Shown here piece by piece: positions 1 to 8,283 of a stretch of DNA of 64,000 nucleotides. Source of the stretch: Leptospira fletcheri (GTDB lineage: Bacteria > Spirochaetota > Leptospiria > Leptospirales > Leptospiraceae). The notes under the pieces were generated by a model. It was not told the origin of the DNA and made no database searches. It saw only the letters and a program-made list of their open reading frames with translations. The position numbers and the translations under genes are program-made. The stretch spans positions 558,001-622,000 of the forward strand of contig NZ_RQET01000004.1 of assembly GCF_004769195.1 (NCBI RefSeq), given 5' to 3'. The first letter of the stretch is position 1. Each line of letters starts with the position of its first letter.

Positions 1-1958
1 CTTATCTCGGAACGCCCCGCGTTCACTCGGTTCTGTTATACTCGGATTTCGCATATACGACTCGAATTGCGGAATTCAAACTTCCCGTAGGTTCTTCGGA
101 AATCAGCCTAGGCGAGGTTCCGTATAATATTCTGGATAAAAGTGTCTCCGTTTCTTTTTCCGATGCGGGAAGAAAATTTAAAATTCGAGGCATTCGGGTT
201 CTGGAAAGAGTGACTCGAAAATTTAAATCGAAAGAGACGGAGGAATTATCCCGGAGAAAAGAGTCGTTACTTCTTTCCCTCTCGACGAAGTCTAGAGAAG
301 TTCAGGAACTCTTAGATTGGGAGACGAGTTTTAAATCCATCAAACCGGTGTTGAGGGAAGAAGAGGGCGTCATCGAAAAGGTGGATCCGGATTCTCTGTC
401 CGGATTTCGGAAAACATTTTCGGATCTCTCGGAAGAGAATACCAAATTACGTTTATCTAAATTAGAGGAATTGGACCGAATCCGCGAGGAGTTCTATATC
501 GTTAATGCCAAGCTCGATCATTTGGCCCAAGGAGATGTTCTCCGCCGAAAGGAAATTCGTCTGGAGGCCGAAGTAGAGACTGCCGGAACTTATAAACTCG
601 AATACAAATATCTGATTCGAGGAGCCATTTGGTATCCCCGCTACACTCTGGATTTGAAACCTAACGGAAGCGAAGCGGAGCTAGGATGGTATGCTCTCGT
701 TCGGAACGAAACCGGAGAGGACTGGAACGGGGTACGGTTGGAATTTTCCACCGCAAATCCGAACCAGGATTTGGATCTTCCCGATTATCGGGAGCTGAGG
801 ATTACTTCCCGCGTGATCGCCGCGGAAGAAAAGGAATATTCCGGTTCCGAAGATAGGGATATAGATTATAGCCGAGCTAAGAAATCCTCCGCGGGACCTC
901 CGGCTGCCGCGCCGGTCATGGCAAAAGAAGCTAGAAAAAAAGTATATCGTCCGTCTACCAGTCATGCCAAAGCGGACGATTTGAAATCGGAAGATTCCGA
1001 TACGCAAAACGAGAATCCGTTGGAAAAATCCCGTATGATCATAGAGGGGAATTTCAAAGGGCAATCCAATTCCCTTCAAGTCGAGGAAAATATGGGCCAA
1101 CTTAGAGGGGATTTGGCCAACCAGAAAACCTTTTTCGATCAAGGTTCGTACGAGGATTCTATTCGATACGGAAAAGAAGCGCTAAGGCGTTTTTCCGGCT
1201 TACGGGAAAGTTCTCGTAAGGAATTGAAGGAGATAGAATCCCAAGTTCAGATTCTATTAAATCGATCTTCTCAATTGAATTCGGACAGAAAATACGCTTA
1301 CAGTCTGATCGCCCCTGGATTGTCGTCCGAAGGATTCGATTTTCGTTATATATCCCAATCGAAGGAGATCATTCCTTCTGACAAGACTTTAAATCGGGTC
1401 TTTTTGCGTAAAAGGACGGTTCCGGTTACACCTACTTACGAGTCTTCTCCTTTGACGGGAGAAGACGCCTATCTGACCGTAGTATCCACGAATCAGGAAC
1501 GGGAGCCTTTGCTTTCCGGTCCGCTGGAAATTTATTCCGGCGAGAATCTGCTAGGCACGACTTCCGTGTCGACCTTGAAGCCCGGGGAAAAAATCAGAAT
1601 GGAATTGGGTCCGGATCGGGACGTAAAAATCGTAAGACGGGAAGAAAAATTCGAGGATAAGTCGGGGCTCATTTCCAGGAAAAAGACGATCCGTCATCGG
1701 ATCGGAATTTCGATCAAAAATAATAAGAAGCGGAAAATCCTATTCCGACTGATAGATCGGATACCGTACACTGTGGACGACAGCGTGGAAATCCGCTGGA
1801 ATTTAGGTCCCGACAAACCGGAAAAAACGGAAGACGGCATATTAACGTATGAAGCGGAGATCCCTGCAGGTTCTTCCAAGAAAATCGAATTCGAATACAC
1901 GATTTCTTATCCCGCAAACAACGTTTTAAGGGACTCTTCCGGAACAGGATCTTATTAA
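1..1958 (+). CDS. DUF4139/MuiA-like envelope protein, 5' partial
   Basis: The frame that stops at 1956-1958 is open back to the first bases of the window, so the true start lies upstream and the GTG at 210 is internal. The visible N-terminal part has the beta-rich look of the DUF4140 domain found before DUF4139 in mucoidy-inhibitor-A-like proteins. A coiled-coil stretch follows, then the DUF4139 beta-sandwich with its WYPRYTLDL and ETGEDWNGV signatures. A low-complexity Ala/Lys/Ser region interrupts the domain near the middle, followed by a second helical segment. The protein probably acts in the envelope, but the family's biochemical role is unknown. It is followed 15 bases later by a paralogue in the same orientation, so the two are probably co-transcribed. 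Confidence 0.85.
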   Translation, partial: YLGTPRVHSVLLYSDFAYTTRIAEFKLPVGSSEISLGEVPYNILDKSVSVSFSDAGRKFKIRGIRVLERVTRKFKSKETEELSRRKESLLLSLSTKSREVQELLDWETSFKSIKPVLREEEGVIEKVDPDSLSGFRKTFSDLSEENTKLRLSKLEELDRIREEFYIVNAKLDHLAQGDVLRRKEIRLEAEVETAGTYKLEYKYLIRGAIWYPRYTLDLKPNGSEAELGWYALVRNETGEDWNGVRLEFSTANPNQDLDLPDYRELRITSRVIAAEEKEYSGSEDRDIDYSRAKKSSAGPPAAAPVMAKEARKKVYRPSTSHAKADDLKSEDSDTQNENPLEKSRMIIEGNFKGQSNSLQVEENMGQLRGDLANQKTFFDQGSYEDSIRYGKEALRRFSGLRESSRKELKEIESQVQILLNRSSQLNSDRKYAYSLIAPGLSSEGFDFRYISQSKEIIPSDKTLNRVFLRKRTVPVTPTYESSPLTGEDAYLTVVSTNQEREPLLSGPLEIYSGENLLGTTSVSTLKPGEKIRMELGPDRDVKIVRREEKFEDKSGLISRKKTIRHRIGISIKNNKKRKILFRLIDRIPYTVDDSVEIRWNLGPDKPEKTEDGILTYEAEIPAGSSKKIEFEYTISYPANNVLRDSSGTGSY

Positions 1959-1973
1959 GGGAGAATAAGGGAA

Positions 1974-3611
1974 ATGAAACCGAATTATATTAGAAATTTG
2001 TTTTTACTCGTTTCCTTTTCGCTTTTCTGCGAAGGCATTTTCGCGGTGGGTGGCGATTTTCCGATTCGGGAGATAACGGTGCACCAAGGTACCGCACAGG
2101 TTTTACGAACGGGCAAAATCCAACTTTCCCCCGGAGCGAACCGGATCGTAGTTCCGAATTTGCCCGTTTCTCTGTTGGAGGAGAGCCTTATGGCCGGCAC
2201 CGACTCGGAACAATCGGAAGTGACGGGCACGAGAACTTGGAAAGAAGAAGGCACTGCAGCGTCCAATCCGGAAGTTGCCCAACTCCAAAGAAGGATACAA
2301 AATCTACAGAAAGATTTGGAAGCGGTCGTCTCCAAAGAGAACGATCTGAAATCCGAAAAGGATCTTCTCGCCGAATTCCGTAAGAAAGTCTCGGAGACCG
2401 TCAGCCGCAATCTCATGTATGGAAGAGTGGAGTCGGACGGTAAAAACTGGGGAACCTATCTGAGGAAAAATAGAGAGGACTCTTTTTCCCTATTTTCCCA
2501 TTGGGAAAAGGTGGAGAAAAATAAGAAAAACCTTCAGAACGAGTTGGAAGAGGAGAAAGCGAAACTTTCCCTTCTCCTTTCTCAGGCGGAAAAAAGCAGA
2601 CGCATTACCTGGGTTCAGATCGTAAATACTTCCGGCGAGGTGAAAACCGCGGAACTTCGTCTGAGTTACTTGGTTCCGAATGCGACTTGGAAGCCGACGT
2701 ACATTCTTACGTCTAACGATTCCGCCGAGAAAGTCCAATTCGAATCTTTGGCCGAGGTCCGTCAGGAAACGGGAGAAGATTGGCAAGGAGTCAGATTGAC
2801 TTTGTCCACTACCCGACCGGACCAGTCCCAAAGACGCAATCGCTTGCATCCGCAGAGGATTTACGACCAAGAAGTTGCAGTAAGAAAAGAAGTCCTAAAC
2901 ACGCAAACCCAATCGGTTGGCGCGGCACAAATGGAACCTTCGCAAACCGCTTCTCAAAATGCTCCGGAATCCCAGGCGACATCCGAAAGAGGAGGCGGTT
3001 TTCTATTCCGATTGCCTAAACTAGTCAATCTTCCTTCCCAAAAAGAATCCAGAAAACTCGAAATGAGTTCTTTTAACATTGCAGCAAAGATCCGCACGAT
3101 CGCTTCTCCTCGATACAAGCCCTTTCCTTTGCAGGAGGCTAGCTTCCTGAATGCGGGAGAGTTTCCGATTTTGCCGGGGGAAGTCTCTTTGTTTCGCAAT
3201 TCCGGATTAATCGGAACGACTCGGGTTCCTTATACCAGCCCGGGGGAATCGGTTTCCGTTTCCTTAGGTACGGAAGGAAGTCTTCGGCTTTCCTACAGAA
3301 AAGAGTCCAACCAGACTCGAGAAGGTTTGATCACTTCCCAGAAGGTACTGGAGAAACGAGTCTATCTGACTTTGGAAAATTTCGGTAAGGAAGCGAAATC
3401 CGTTTTAGTCCGGGATCAAATTCCGATTTCCGAATTGGCCAGCGTTACTGTGGAGATCGTAAAAGAAAGAACTACGGCGGGAGCAAAGGAATTTCGTCCG
3501 AACTCGGGAATCTACGAATGGCGTCTAGAAATTCCGCCGGCGAGTAAGAGGGAAGTAAAATTGGAATACCGAGTCAGTTTTCCGAGTGATCAGGACCTGA
3601 ACCTTCCGTGA
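1974..3611 (+). CDS. DUF4139 domain secreted protein, paralogue of the preceding gene
   Basis: 545 residues. A signal peptide (hydrophobic core about residues 8-23, ending near GIFA) precedes an N-terminal domain beginning REITVHQGTAQV, typical of DUF4140. A coiled coil covers about residues 100-210. The DUF4139 domain has NATWKPTYILTS and RQETGEDWQGVRLTLSTTRP, the same signatures as in the upstream gene. The ATG is preceded by GGGAGAATAAGGGAA, a good ribosome binding site. Tandem DUF4139 genes suggest duplication and perhaps a hetero-oligomer in the periplasm or outer membrane. The 3' end overlaps the convergent VWA gene by 38 bases. Function unknown. Confidence 0.85.
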   Translation: MKPNYIRNLFLLVSFSLFCEGIFAVGGDFPIREITVHQGTAQVLRTGKIQLSPGANRIVVPNLPVSLLEESLMAGTDSEQSEVTGTRTWKEEGTAASNPEVAQLQRRIQNLQKDLEAVVSKENDLKSEKDLLAEFRKKVSETVSRNLMYGRVESDGKNWGTYLRKNREDSFSLFSHWEKVEKNKKNLQNELEEEKAKLSLLLSQAEKSRRITWVQIVNTSGEVKTAELRLSYLVPNATWKPTYILTSNDSAEKVQFESLAEVRQETGEDWQGVRLTLSTTRPDQSQRRNRLHPQRIYDQEVAVRKEVLNTQTQSVGAAQMEPSQTASQNAPESQATSERGGGFLFRLPKLVNLPSQKESRKLEMSSFNIAAKIRTIASPRYKPFPLQEASFLNAGEFPILPGEVSLFRNSGLIGTTRVPYTSPGESVSVSLGTEGSLRLSYRKESNQTREGLITSQKVLEKRVYLTLENFGKEAKSVLVRDQIPISELASVTVEIVKERTTAGAKEFRPNSGIYEWRLEIPPASKREVKLEYRVSFPSDQDLNLP

Positions 3612-4752
3612 AATCTTTGCCGATCTGGACCTCTTGGCTGATTCCGACGACCTGAGGAACTCCCGACATGTCCCAGAGTTCGAGGACTGCGGAAGTTCCA
3701 ATTCCCTTCACGGCCACGAAAGAGAATTTCCCCCTACCGGCGCTTTGGCTCGGGCAGACGGTTTCTAGTCTGCTTACCTTTTCGGGATTTTCGGGTCTTA
3801 GTTTGCCCAATTGGGTCGGTTTGAGGGAATCGGTACCTGGGGATTTCAGGTTCATCGTGATACAACGATCCTTTAAACCCGGATGATCGAATTCGAAAGT
3901 AACCGTGTATCCGTTTTTGTTTTCGTCCACTTTGGTTCTTTCCCAATTTAGGATTCGGATCGGAGAAGAATTTCCTGTAGGTCTGGAACCGGAGTTTTCG
4001 GATATCTTGGAAACTGTTTCCTGATGGAGAAGTTTTTCCACAGCCGACTGGAAGTCGCCGTCGCCGTCCACGTTGAAATAGGAGCCTTTACCTAGCTTTG
4101 CCAAGGATTGCATGGCGGCTCTTTCTTCAGGTTTCAATCCGAGTCCGATGATGTTCATCCGGAAATCGATCCCTTTTGATTGGAGTATTTTTAGTTCTTT
4201 TTCGGGATCACCGTAACAACTTTCGATTCCGTCCGTAACCAGGATCAATTCCACAGGTCTTTTTTTTCCGGAAAGATAGGTTCCCGCGACTCTGATGGAT
4301 TCCGCTAACGGAGTGGCGCCGGAGGGAGTCAATCCGTAGAGTTTATTACGAAATTTTGATTTATCATCCTCAAAAGGCTGGTAAAGTCTTGAAGATTGAC
4401 ATCCCGGAAGCCTGTTTCCGTAGGCGATGAATCCTACCGTTGTGCGCTCGGAGAGGCCGTCCACATAATGTTTTACGTGTTTTTTGGCCAAATGAATCTT
4501 TTGGTAGATTCCTAGATACTCGTTCATCGAGCCGCTTGCATCCAAAACGAAAAGCTTGGCGCGTTCTTCGGAATCCGTCGATCCGGGAAAAAGATCGGAT
4601 GCGAATATCGGTAGCGAAAGGGCGTACCAGTAAGCGACGAAAAGGAGAATCCCCATCCGAGAAAATCGATAGGAATGTCGAAGGAGAAAGATCTGAATTT
4701 TCCGCATGATTAGGGAGCTCATATTTCTTATCGGAAAACGAGGAAAAACCAT
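3574..4752 (-). CDS. von Willebrand factor type A domain protein, exported
   Basis: Up to 392 residues. A complete MIDAS metal site is visible: DASGSMNEY (DxSxS), a threonine in SGATPLAES, and the aspartate of LVTDGIESC. An N-terminal hydrophobic stretch ending SLPIFA looks like a signal peptide, so the VWA domain should lie in the periplasm or on the surface. Several in-frame starts exist (4752, 4722, 4707, 4656); none has a decisive ribosome binding site and the first is listed by convention. The C-terminal third is beta-rich and unassigned. The gene converges on the DUF4139 pair and overlaps it by 38 bases. VWA proteins usually mediate metal-dependent protein contacts; the partner here is unknown. 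Confidence 0.85.
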   Translation of the reverse strand: MVFPRFPIRNMSSLIMRKIQIFLLRHSYRFSRMGILLFVAYWYALSLPIFASDLFPGSTDSEERAKLFVLDASGSMNEYLGIYQKIHLAKKHVKHYVDGLSERTTVGFIAYGNRLPGCQSSRLYQPFEDDKSKFRNKLYGLTPSGATPLAESIRVAGTYLSGKKRPVELILVTDGIESCYGDPEKELKILQSKGIDFRMNIIGLGLKPEERAAMQSLAKLGKGSYFNVDGDGDFQSAVEKLLHQETVSKISENSGSRPTGNSSPIRILNWERTKVDENKNGYTVTFEFDHPGLKDRCITMNLKSPGTDSLKPTQLGKLRPENPEKVSRLETVCPSQSAGRGKFSFVAVKGIGTSAVLELWDMSGVPQVVGISQEVQIGKDFTEGSGPDHSEN

Positions 4753-4767
4753 AAGGGGAATGCGAAG

Positions 4768-4797
4768 GTCCTAAAAAAGGTCGCGACTTTCTAGGAC
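4768..4797. terminator. Hairpin between cobC end and VWA gene start
   Basis: An inverted repeat GTCCTA...TAGGAC encloses an inner AAAG/CTTT pairing around TCGCGA. Read on the minus strand the 3' arm contains CCTTTTTT, so it may end transcription of the cobalamin operon whose last gene stops at 4813. It also lies just before the VWA start, so an operator role cannot be excluded. Confidence 0.4.
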
Positions 4798-4812
4798 ATA
4801 ATCATGCGCGTT

Positions 4813-5460
4813 TTAACCGGCCCGTCGATTCCAAAATACGAATTGGGGAAAAGAAGTATTCTCTCCGAAGCGGACCCGAACCATGGAAAGAGAGCCGTAT
4901 TCCAGAGAGGCGCGGAAAGCGTTCTCCAAAGGGAATCCAAGGACGATGGATGCGATACACCGAATGACTCCGCCATGACTGACCCAGGCTTCCCTGTATT
5001 CTTCGCTTTCTCCTTCTTCCTTTCTGGTTTTCTCCCATGCGCGCCCTTCCTTTAAAGCTTCTTCCCAAGCTTCGGAAACTCGGGTTCGCAAATCGGAATA
5101 CGTTTCTCCGTCAGGCGGAGAACGATGAACGTAATTTTCCATCCAGAGATCCGTTTCTTCACGGGGGATTTCCTCCCAGAGTTTCCCTTCCCAAGCTCCG
5201 AAATTCAATTCACGAATTCTGGGATCGACTTTCCAGGCGGGAGGTTTTCCAATCGCTTCCCATCGTTTGCTTAGGAATTCCGCCAGACTATAACACCGAA
5301 ATAGGGGACTCGTTCGTATCGAATTCATTCGTTCCGGAAGGATCTTTGAGAGTTCGCCGGCTTCCTTTTCAAAGGTGGCTGGAAGACCCAAATCGGTCCA
5401 GCCGTAACAGGTCCCAGGTTCCACTTCGGGAGTCGTATGACGGATTAGTAATATTTCCAT
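4813..5460 (-). CDS. cobC: Histidine phosphatase, probable alpha-ribazole phosphatase
   Basis: 215 residues from the ATG at 5460, which begins MEILLIRHTTPE; the frame is open further upstream but this start places the catalytic RH motif at its usual position. Later hallmarks are RTSPLFRC, ELNFGAWEG and a second histidine in VSHGG. CobC-type enzymes dephosphorylate alpha-ribazole phosphate or adenosylcobalamin phosphate at the end of nucleotide-loop assembly in B12 synthesis. The family alone would not distinguish it from phosphoglycerate mutase relatives; the call rests on the 16-base overlap with cobS upstream and the cobalamin riboswitch at the head of the cluster. It is the last gene of that cluster. 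Confidence 0.8.
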   Translation of the reverse strand: MEILLIRHTTPEVEPGTCYGWTDLGLPATFEKEAGELSKILPERMNSIRTSPLFRCYSLAEFLSKRWEAIGKPPAWKVDPRIRELNFGAWEGKLWEEIPREETDLWMENYVHRSPPDGETYSDLRTRVSEAWEEALKEGRAWEKTRKEEGESEEYREAWVSHGGVIRCIASIVLGFPLENAFRASLEYGSLSMVRVRFGENTSFPQFVFWNRRAG

Positions 5461-6257
5461 GCGACTATCGTCCCTAGCAGAAAAAGTATCTCCGTGACTT
5501 GCTGAACTGCGCCTAGGCAATCTCCCGTATATCCCCCGAGCCGTTTGTTATAAAAATTTCGTAAAGTAACGAAACCTAATAATTGAAAACCGAGAGGAAT
5601 AAGAGTCATAAGGGAATATCGAAGCGGATCGGAGCTTTGAATGAAAGGGAGCAAAAGGGAAGGTCCCAATCCCCAGATCGCGGAAATAAAAACGTCGGAT
5701 GCTTTCATCGATTTGACGATCGATTTTACTTTGGAAAGTTCGTCTTCTCTCGCATAAGGTAAGGATATTGCCATCATGTTCGCAAAAAGTCTGCTCGATG
5801 CATGGGAACTCCAAATCGCGATCGCGAAGAAAAAGAAAGGAAGATCCGCCAGAAAAAAATAGCAGACCGACTTTAAGAGTAAAAGGAGAACGATGCCGAT
5901 TACACCGAAAGCTCCGATCCGGCTGTCTTTCATGATCCCCAGGATTTTTTCCTTGTTCCAACCTCCGCCGAAACCGTCGCAGACGTCCGTAAATCCGTCT
6001 TCGTGGAAAGCTCCCGTGGCAAAAACGGAGGCACAAATCGAAAGAATGGCGGCGATCATCGTAGGCAGAATTTGCCGGCTTCCTAAAAATACCGAAAGAG
6101 TCAGACAGGCGATGATCCAACCTACGAGAGGAAAGTATCTTACCGAAGAAGCGAGCAGCTCTTCGGAATGTTCCACCCAATCCGGCACGGCGATTCGAGT
6201 GTTAAAGCGTACCGAAGATAAAAATAGGACCAGCTCTCGACGAAGGAAACGAATCAT
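5445..6257 (-). CDS. cobS: Adenosylcobinamide-GDP ribazoletransferase (cobalamin synthase)
   Basis: 270 residues, polytopic inner-membrane protein with about six to eight hydrophobic segments. The conserved acidic motif GAFHEDGFTDVCDGFGGG is present near residues 80-100, followed by KDSRIGAFG, both diagnostic for CobS, which joins alpha-ribazole (phosphate) to adenosylcobinamide-GDP. Its final codons overlap the cobC start, implying translational coupling. Only the nucleotide-loop steps are visible here; the other cobalamin genes must lie elsewhere or the cell salvages corrinoids. The operon is expected to be repressed by adenosylcobalamin through the riboswitch at about 7950-8205. Confidence 0.93.
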   Translation of the reverse strand: MIRFLRRELVLFLSSVRFNTRIAVPDWVEHSEELLASSVRYFPLVGWIIACLTLSVFLGSRQILPTMIAAILSICASVFATGAFHEDGFTDVCDGFGGGWNKEKILGIMKDSRIGAFGVIGIVLLLLLKSVCYFFLADLPFFFFAIAIWSSHASSRLFANMMAISLPYAREDELSKVKSIVKSMKASDVFISAIWGLGPSLLLPFIQSSDPLRYSLMTLIPLGFQLLGFVTLRNFYNKRLGGYTGDCLGAVQQVTEILFLLGTIVAWKYY

Positions 6258-6329
6258 AGAAGTCTTTCACCGAGACTAAGACGAATGCGAAAGTATGCAC
6301 GAAAAATTCTGATTTTTTTTCTCCTTACT

Positions 6330-7208
6330 TTAAGGACTTAGATTTCTCGCAATCACTCCGTCTATATCCGGGGTGCCATTCCCTGCCGGAATTGGAAGAG
6401 AAGGTTGGACTGTAATTGCAGGAACTAGTTTGATATAAAGAAACCCGTTCGTCTGGAGATCGTTTTTTAAGGTTCCCGTGCAACCGGATCCGGTGGCTCC
6501 GAAATTCGGTTCTGCCAAATCGAATCCGTCTCCGCCGCCGCCTCCGTGAACTACATCCGGATTGTATACGGCGGATACAGTCATCGGATTCGATTCCTGA
6601 TTCAAAACGAAGGGGGTGATTCCTGCAAATCTCGCCCAAACGGAAGGATCGTTGGAAAAGACACTCGGGTTCGAGTTCGTGTAGGTAGGGTTCCAACCGC
6701 ACCAATTTGTTAGGTCGTTGCCGACTTCCACCACGATCGGTTCCAAGAAAACTGAGTTAAATGGATTCGTGTTGTTTTGGACTCCGATGAAGAACGGATT
6801 TTCATAAACCATAAAATCAATCCCAGGTCCGGGCAGTACCTTTTTTCCTGACCAGCCTAGAACCAAAAGGGCACCGACTCCGGAAGGATCCAAAGTATAA
6901 ACGTCCAGAGAACCGTCGAAAAGGTCGATTCCTCGGACGCCGTTAGCAGAACAGTAGGAATCTTTGAAACCGATCCCGCTATTTGCGGGAGCGGAAACGA
7001 TCTGATCGCCTACGTAGATATTGCCGGACTCCTTCGGTAAGAAACTTCGACAATTGCTCGTAGTTCCGGATCCGCCACCCTGTAGTAACTGGGTCAATGC
7101 CGCTATCGACACCTCGCTACCCGATTCGGATTTGCTTTGACAGGAAACGGAAAACCCTATCCCCAAAAGGGCGCCGGTAAGAAAATGAAGGATTTTATTT
7201 TTCGCCAT
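6330..7208 (-). CDS. Surface lipoprotein of the corrinoid operon (LIC_13355-like)
   Basis: 292 residues with a lipoprotein signal peptide ending IGFSVSC and a strong ribosome binding site (AGAGGAG) before the ATG. Several features match a secreted beta-sandwich family often found beside corrinoid uptake genes: GPGIDFMVYENPFF, a PIVVEVGNDL strand, an aromatic-rich WARFAGITPF segment and GGGGGDGFDLAEPNF. This resemblance is recalled, not searched. A glycine-rich linker follows the lipid anchor. The gene lies between a second lipoprotein gene and cobS, all behind a cobalamin riboswitch, so a role in surface capture or transport of cobalamin precursors is inferred. No catalytic motif is visible. 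Confidence 0.75.
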   Translation of the reverse strand: MAKNKILHFLTGALLGIGFSVSCQSKSESGSEVSIAALTQLLQGGGSGTTSNCRSFLPKESGNIYVGDQIVSAPANSGIGFKDSYCSANGVRGIDLFDGSLDVYTLDPSGVGALLVLGWSGKKVLPGPGIDFMVYENPFFIGVQNNTNPFNSVFLEPIVVEVGNDLTNWCGWNPTYTNSNPSVFSNDPSVWARFAGITPFVLNQESNPMTVSAVYNPDVVHGGGGGDGFDLAEPNFGATGSGCTGTLKNDLQTNGFLYIKLVPAITVQPSLPIPAGNGTPDIDGVIARNLSP

Positions 7209-7250
7209 TCTACTCCTCTTTTTCGAGCGGGAAGCGCGGGCTTTGCTCTC

Positions 7251-7826
7251 TTATTTCGATTGCAATCTGCTCCAGACTGTGGGGGAAAATCCGCTGTTTA
7301 GGCCGCAACCCGTATTGATATTGGTCGGGTCCGAATAGTAATCCACATTGGATGCTTTGGCTGCGGCCAAAGTCGTTTGGTTACTCACGCCAGAAAGGTC
7401 GGGGCAAATATACAGATATCCGCCGTTGTACGTCCACCGATACCAGGCGTAGTCTCCTGCGGAATACGTGGAGTCCGATCTGAATCTTACGTAGACTACC
7501 TGGCGATTCAAATCGACTTCCTGAACTTCTCCGTAAAGATGGCTTGCACCGTATCCGGTATCGTAATCATATCTAGTAATTAACGAATTTGTAATATTAT
7601 ATTCTCCGACCGCTACGTTTCCCGCCGCAGTGTATGTTCCTCCGGGATAATTCGGAGTTCCGTTGTAATAAACGTAATTTCCCAAAGTCGGATTGATCGA
7701 TAACAGCGCCAAAAGCCCGGTTGTCTGATCATTATGATCGTTTTTCTTATTTTCAAAACAGCCTAGATTCATCGCGAATAGGATGCCGAATGCCGATACC
7801 CGTACTATACTCTTTGTCCGTCCCAT
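7251..7826 (-). CDS. Small lipoprotein, first gene behind the cobalamin riboswitch
   Basis: 191 residues from the ATG at 7826, chosen because GAGGAAACC sits just upstream; longer in-frame starts at 7847 and 7880 lack this. A signal peptide ends at NLGC, an acceptable spirochaetal lipobox, followed by a charged Lys/Asp linker. The mature part is very rich in Tyr, Asn, Gly and Thr and probably all-beta, with cysteines near the C-terminus (YICPDL, NTGCGLN). No known domain was recognised. As the first gene after the riboswitch it should be the most strongly cobalamin-regulated gene of the cluster, which makes a surface corrinoid-binding role plausible but unproven. Confidence 0.75.
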   Translation of the reverse strand: MGRTKSIVRVSAFGILFAMNLGCFENKKNDHNDQTTGLLALLSINPTLGNYVYYNGTPNYPGGTYTAAGNVAVGEYNITNSLITRYDYDTGYGASHLYGEVQEVDLNRQVVYVRFRSDSTYSAGDYAWYRWTYNGGYLYICPDLSGVSNQTTLAAAKASNVDYYSDPTNINTGCGLNSGFSPTVWSRLQSK

Positions 7827-7949
7827 CTTGGTTTCCTCGTTTTCCATATTTGGCGGCGGCACGAATCGCAAATCGCGCAAAGGCGATCTTTACCGATTAA
7901 ACGGGTAAAGACGATTGTATCCTAGGTGGTCGACGGTTTTGTTTACGCC

Positions 7950-8205
7950 GCATTACCATTCAGGGTGCCCCGACATACGACTTTCTGGGCCCCTTCGCGG
8001 TGCACGGGCGTGCTTCGGCGAGAATGCAATACGTCCCGACCTCGAGGATCGTATAGCGGGGAAGATCTGGCTCGTTCCGGCCTATGAAAGGACGGACATC
8101 ACAGTTGCGGGTCAGCGCGGGATTAACACCCGACTTCCTCCCTGAAAGTTTAAGACTAGAGAACGATTCTAAGGTTTCCATTGCAAGAAAAAAACCCGTG
8201 ATATT
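7950..8205 (-). promoter_or_regulatory. Cobalamin (B12) riboswitch
   Basis: On the minus strand the conserved core of the adenosylcobalamin riboswitch is readable: AGGGAGGAAGTCGGGTG, TTAATCCCGCGCTGACCCGC, then AACTGTGA (about 8147 down to 8097). A B12-box-like stretch GAGCCAGATCTTCCCCGC follows at 8073-8056. Downstream GC-rich arms run to about 7950. A further hairpin at 7888-7910 (CTTTACC / GGTAAAG) lies between the aptamer and the first start codon at 7826 and may belong to the expression platform. No U-tract follows it, so control of translation is more likely than transcription termination. A TATAAA on the minus strand at 8227-8232 could be the -10 element. Outer boundaries are approximate. 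Confidence 0.85.
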
Positions 8206-8283
8206 CTGCATCGACGTCCGAAGATATTTATAGCGGTCTAGGATCGTACGTTCGTGCTCCAAACCGATTCGAGGTGATTCGTT

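Noticed and set aside
210..1958. GTG at 210 as start of the first gene
   Set aside because: The frame is open and conserved-looking back to the first bases, so the gene begins outside the window.
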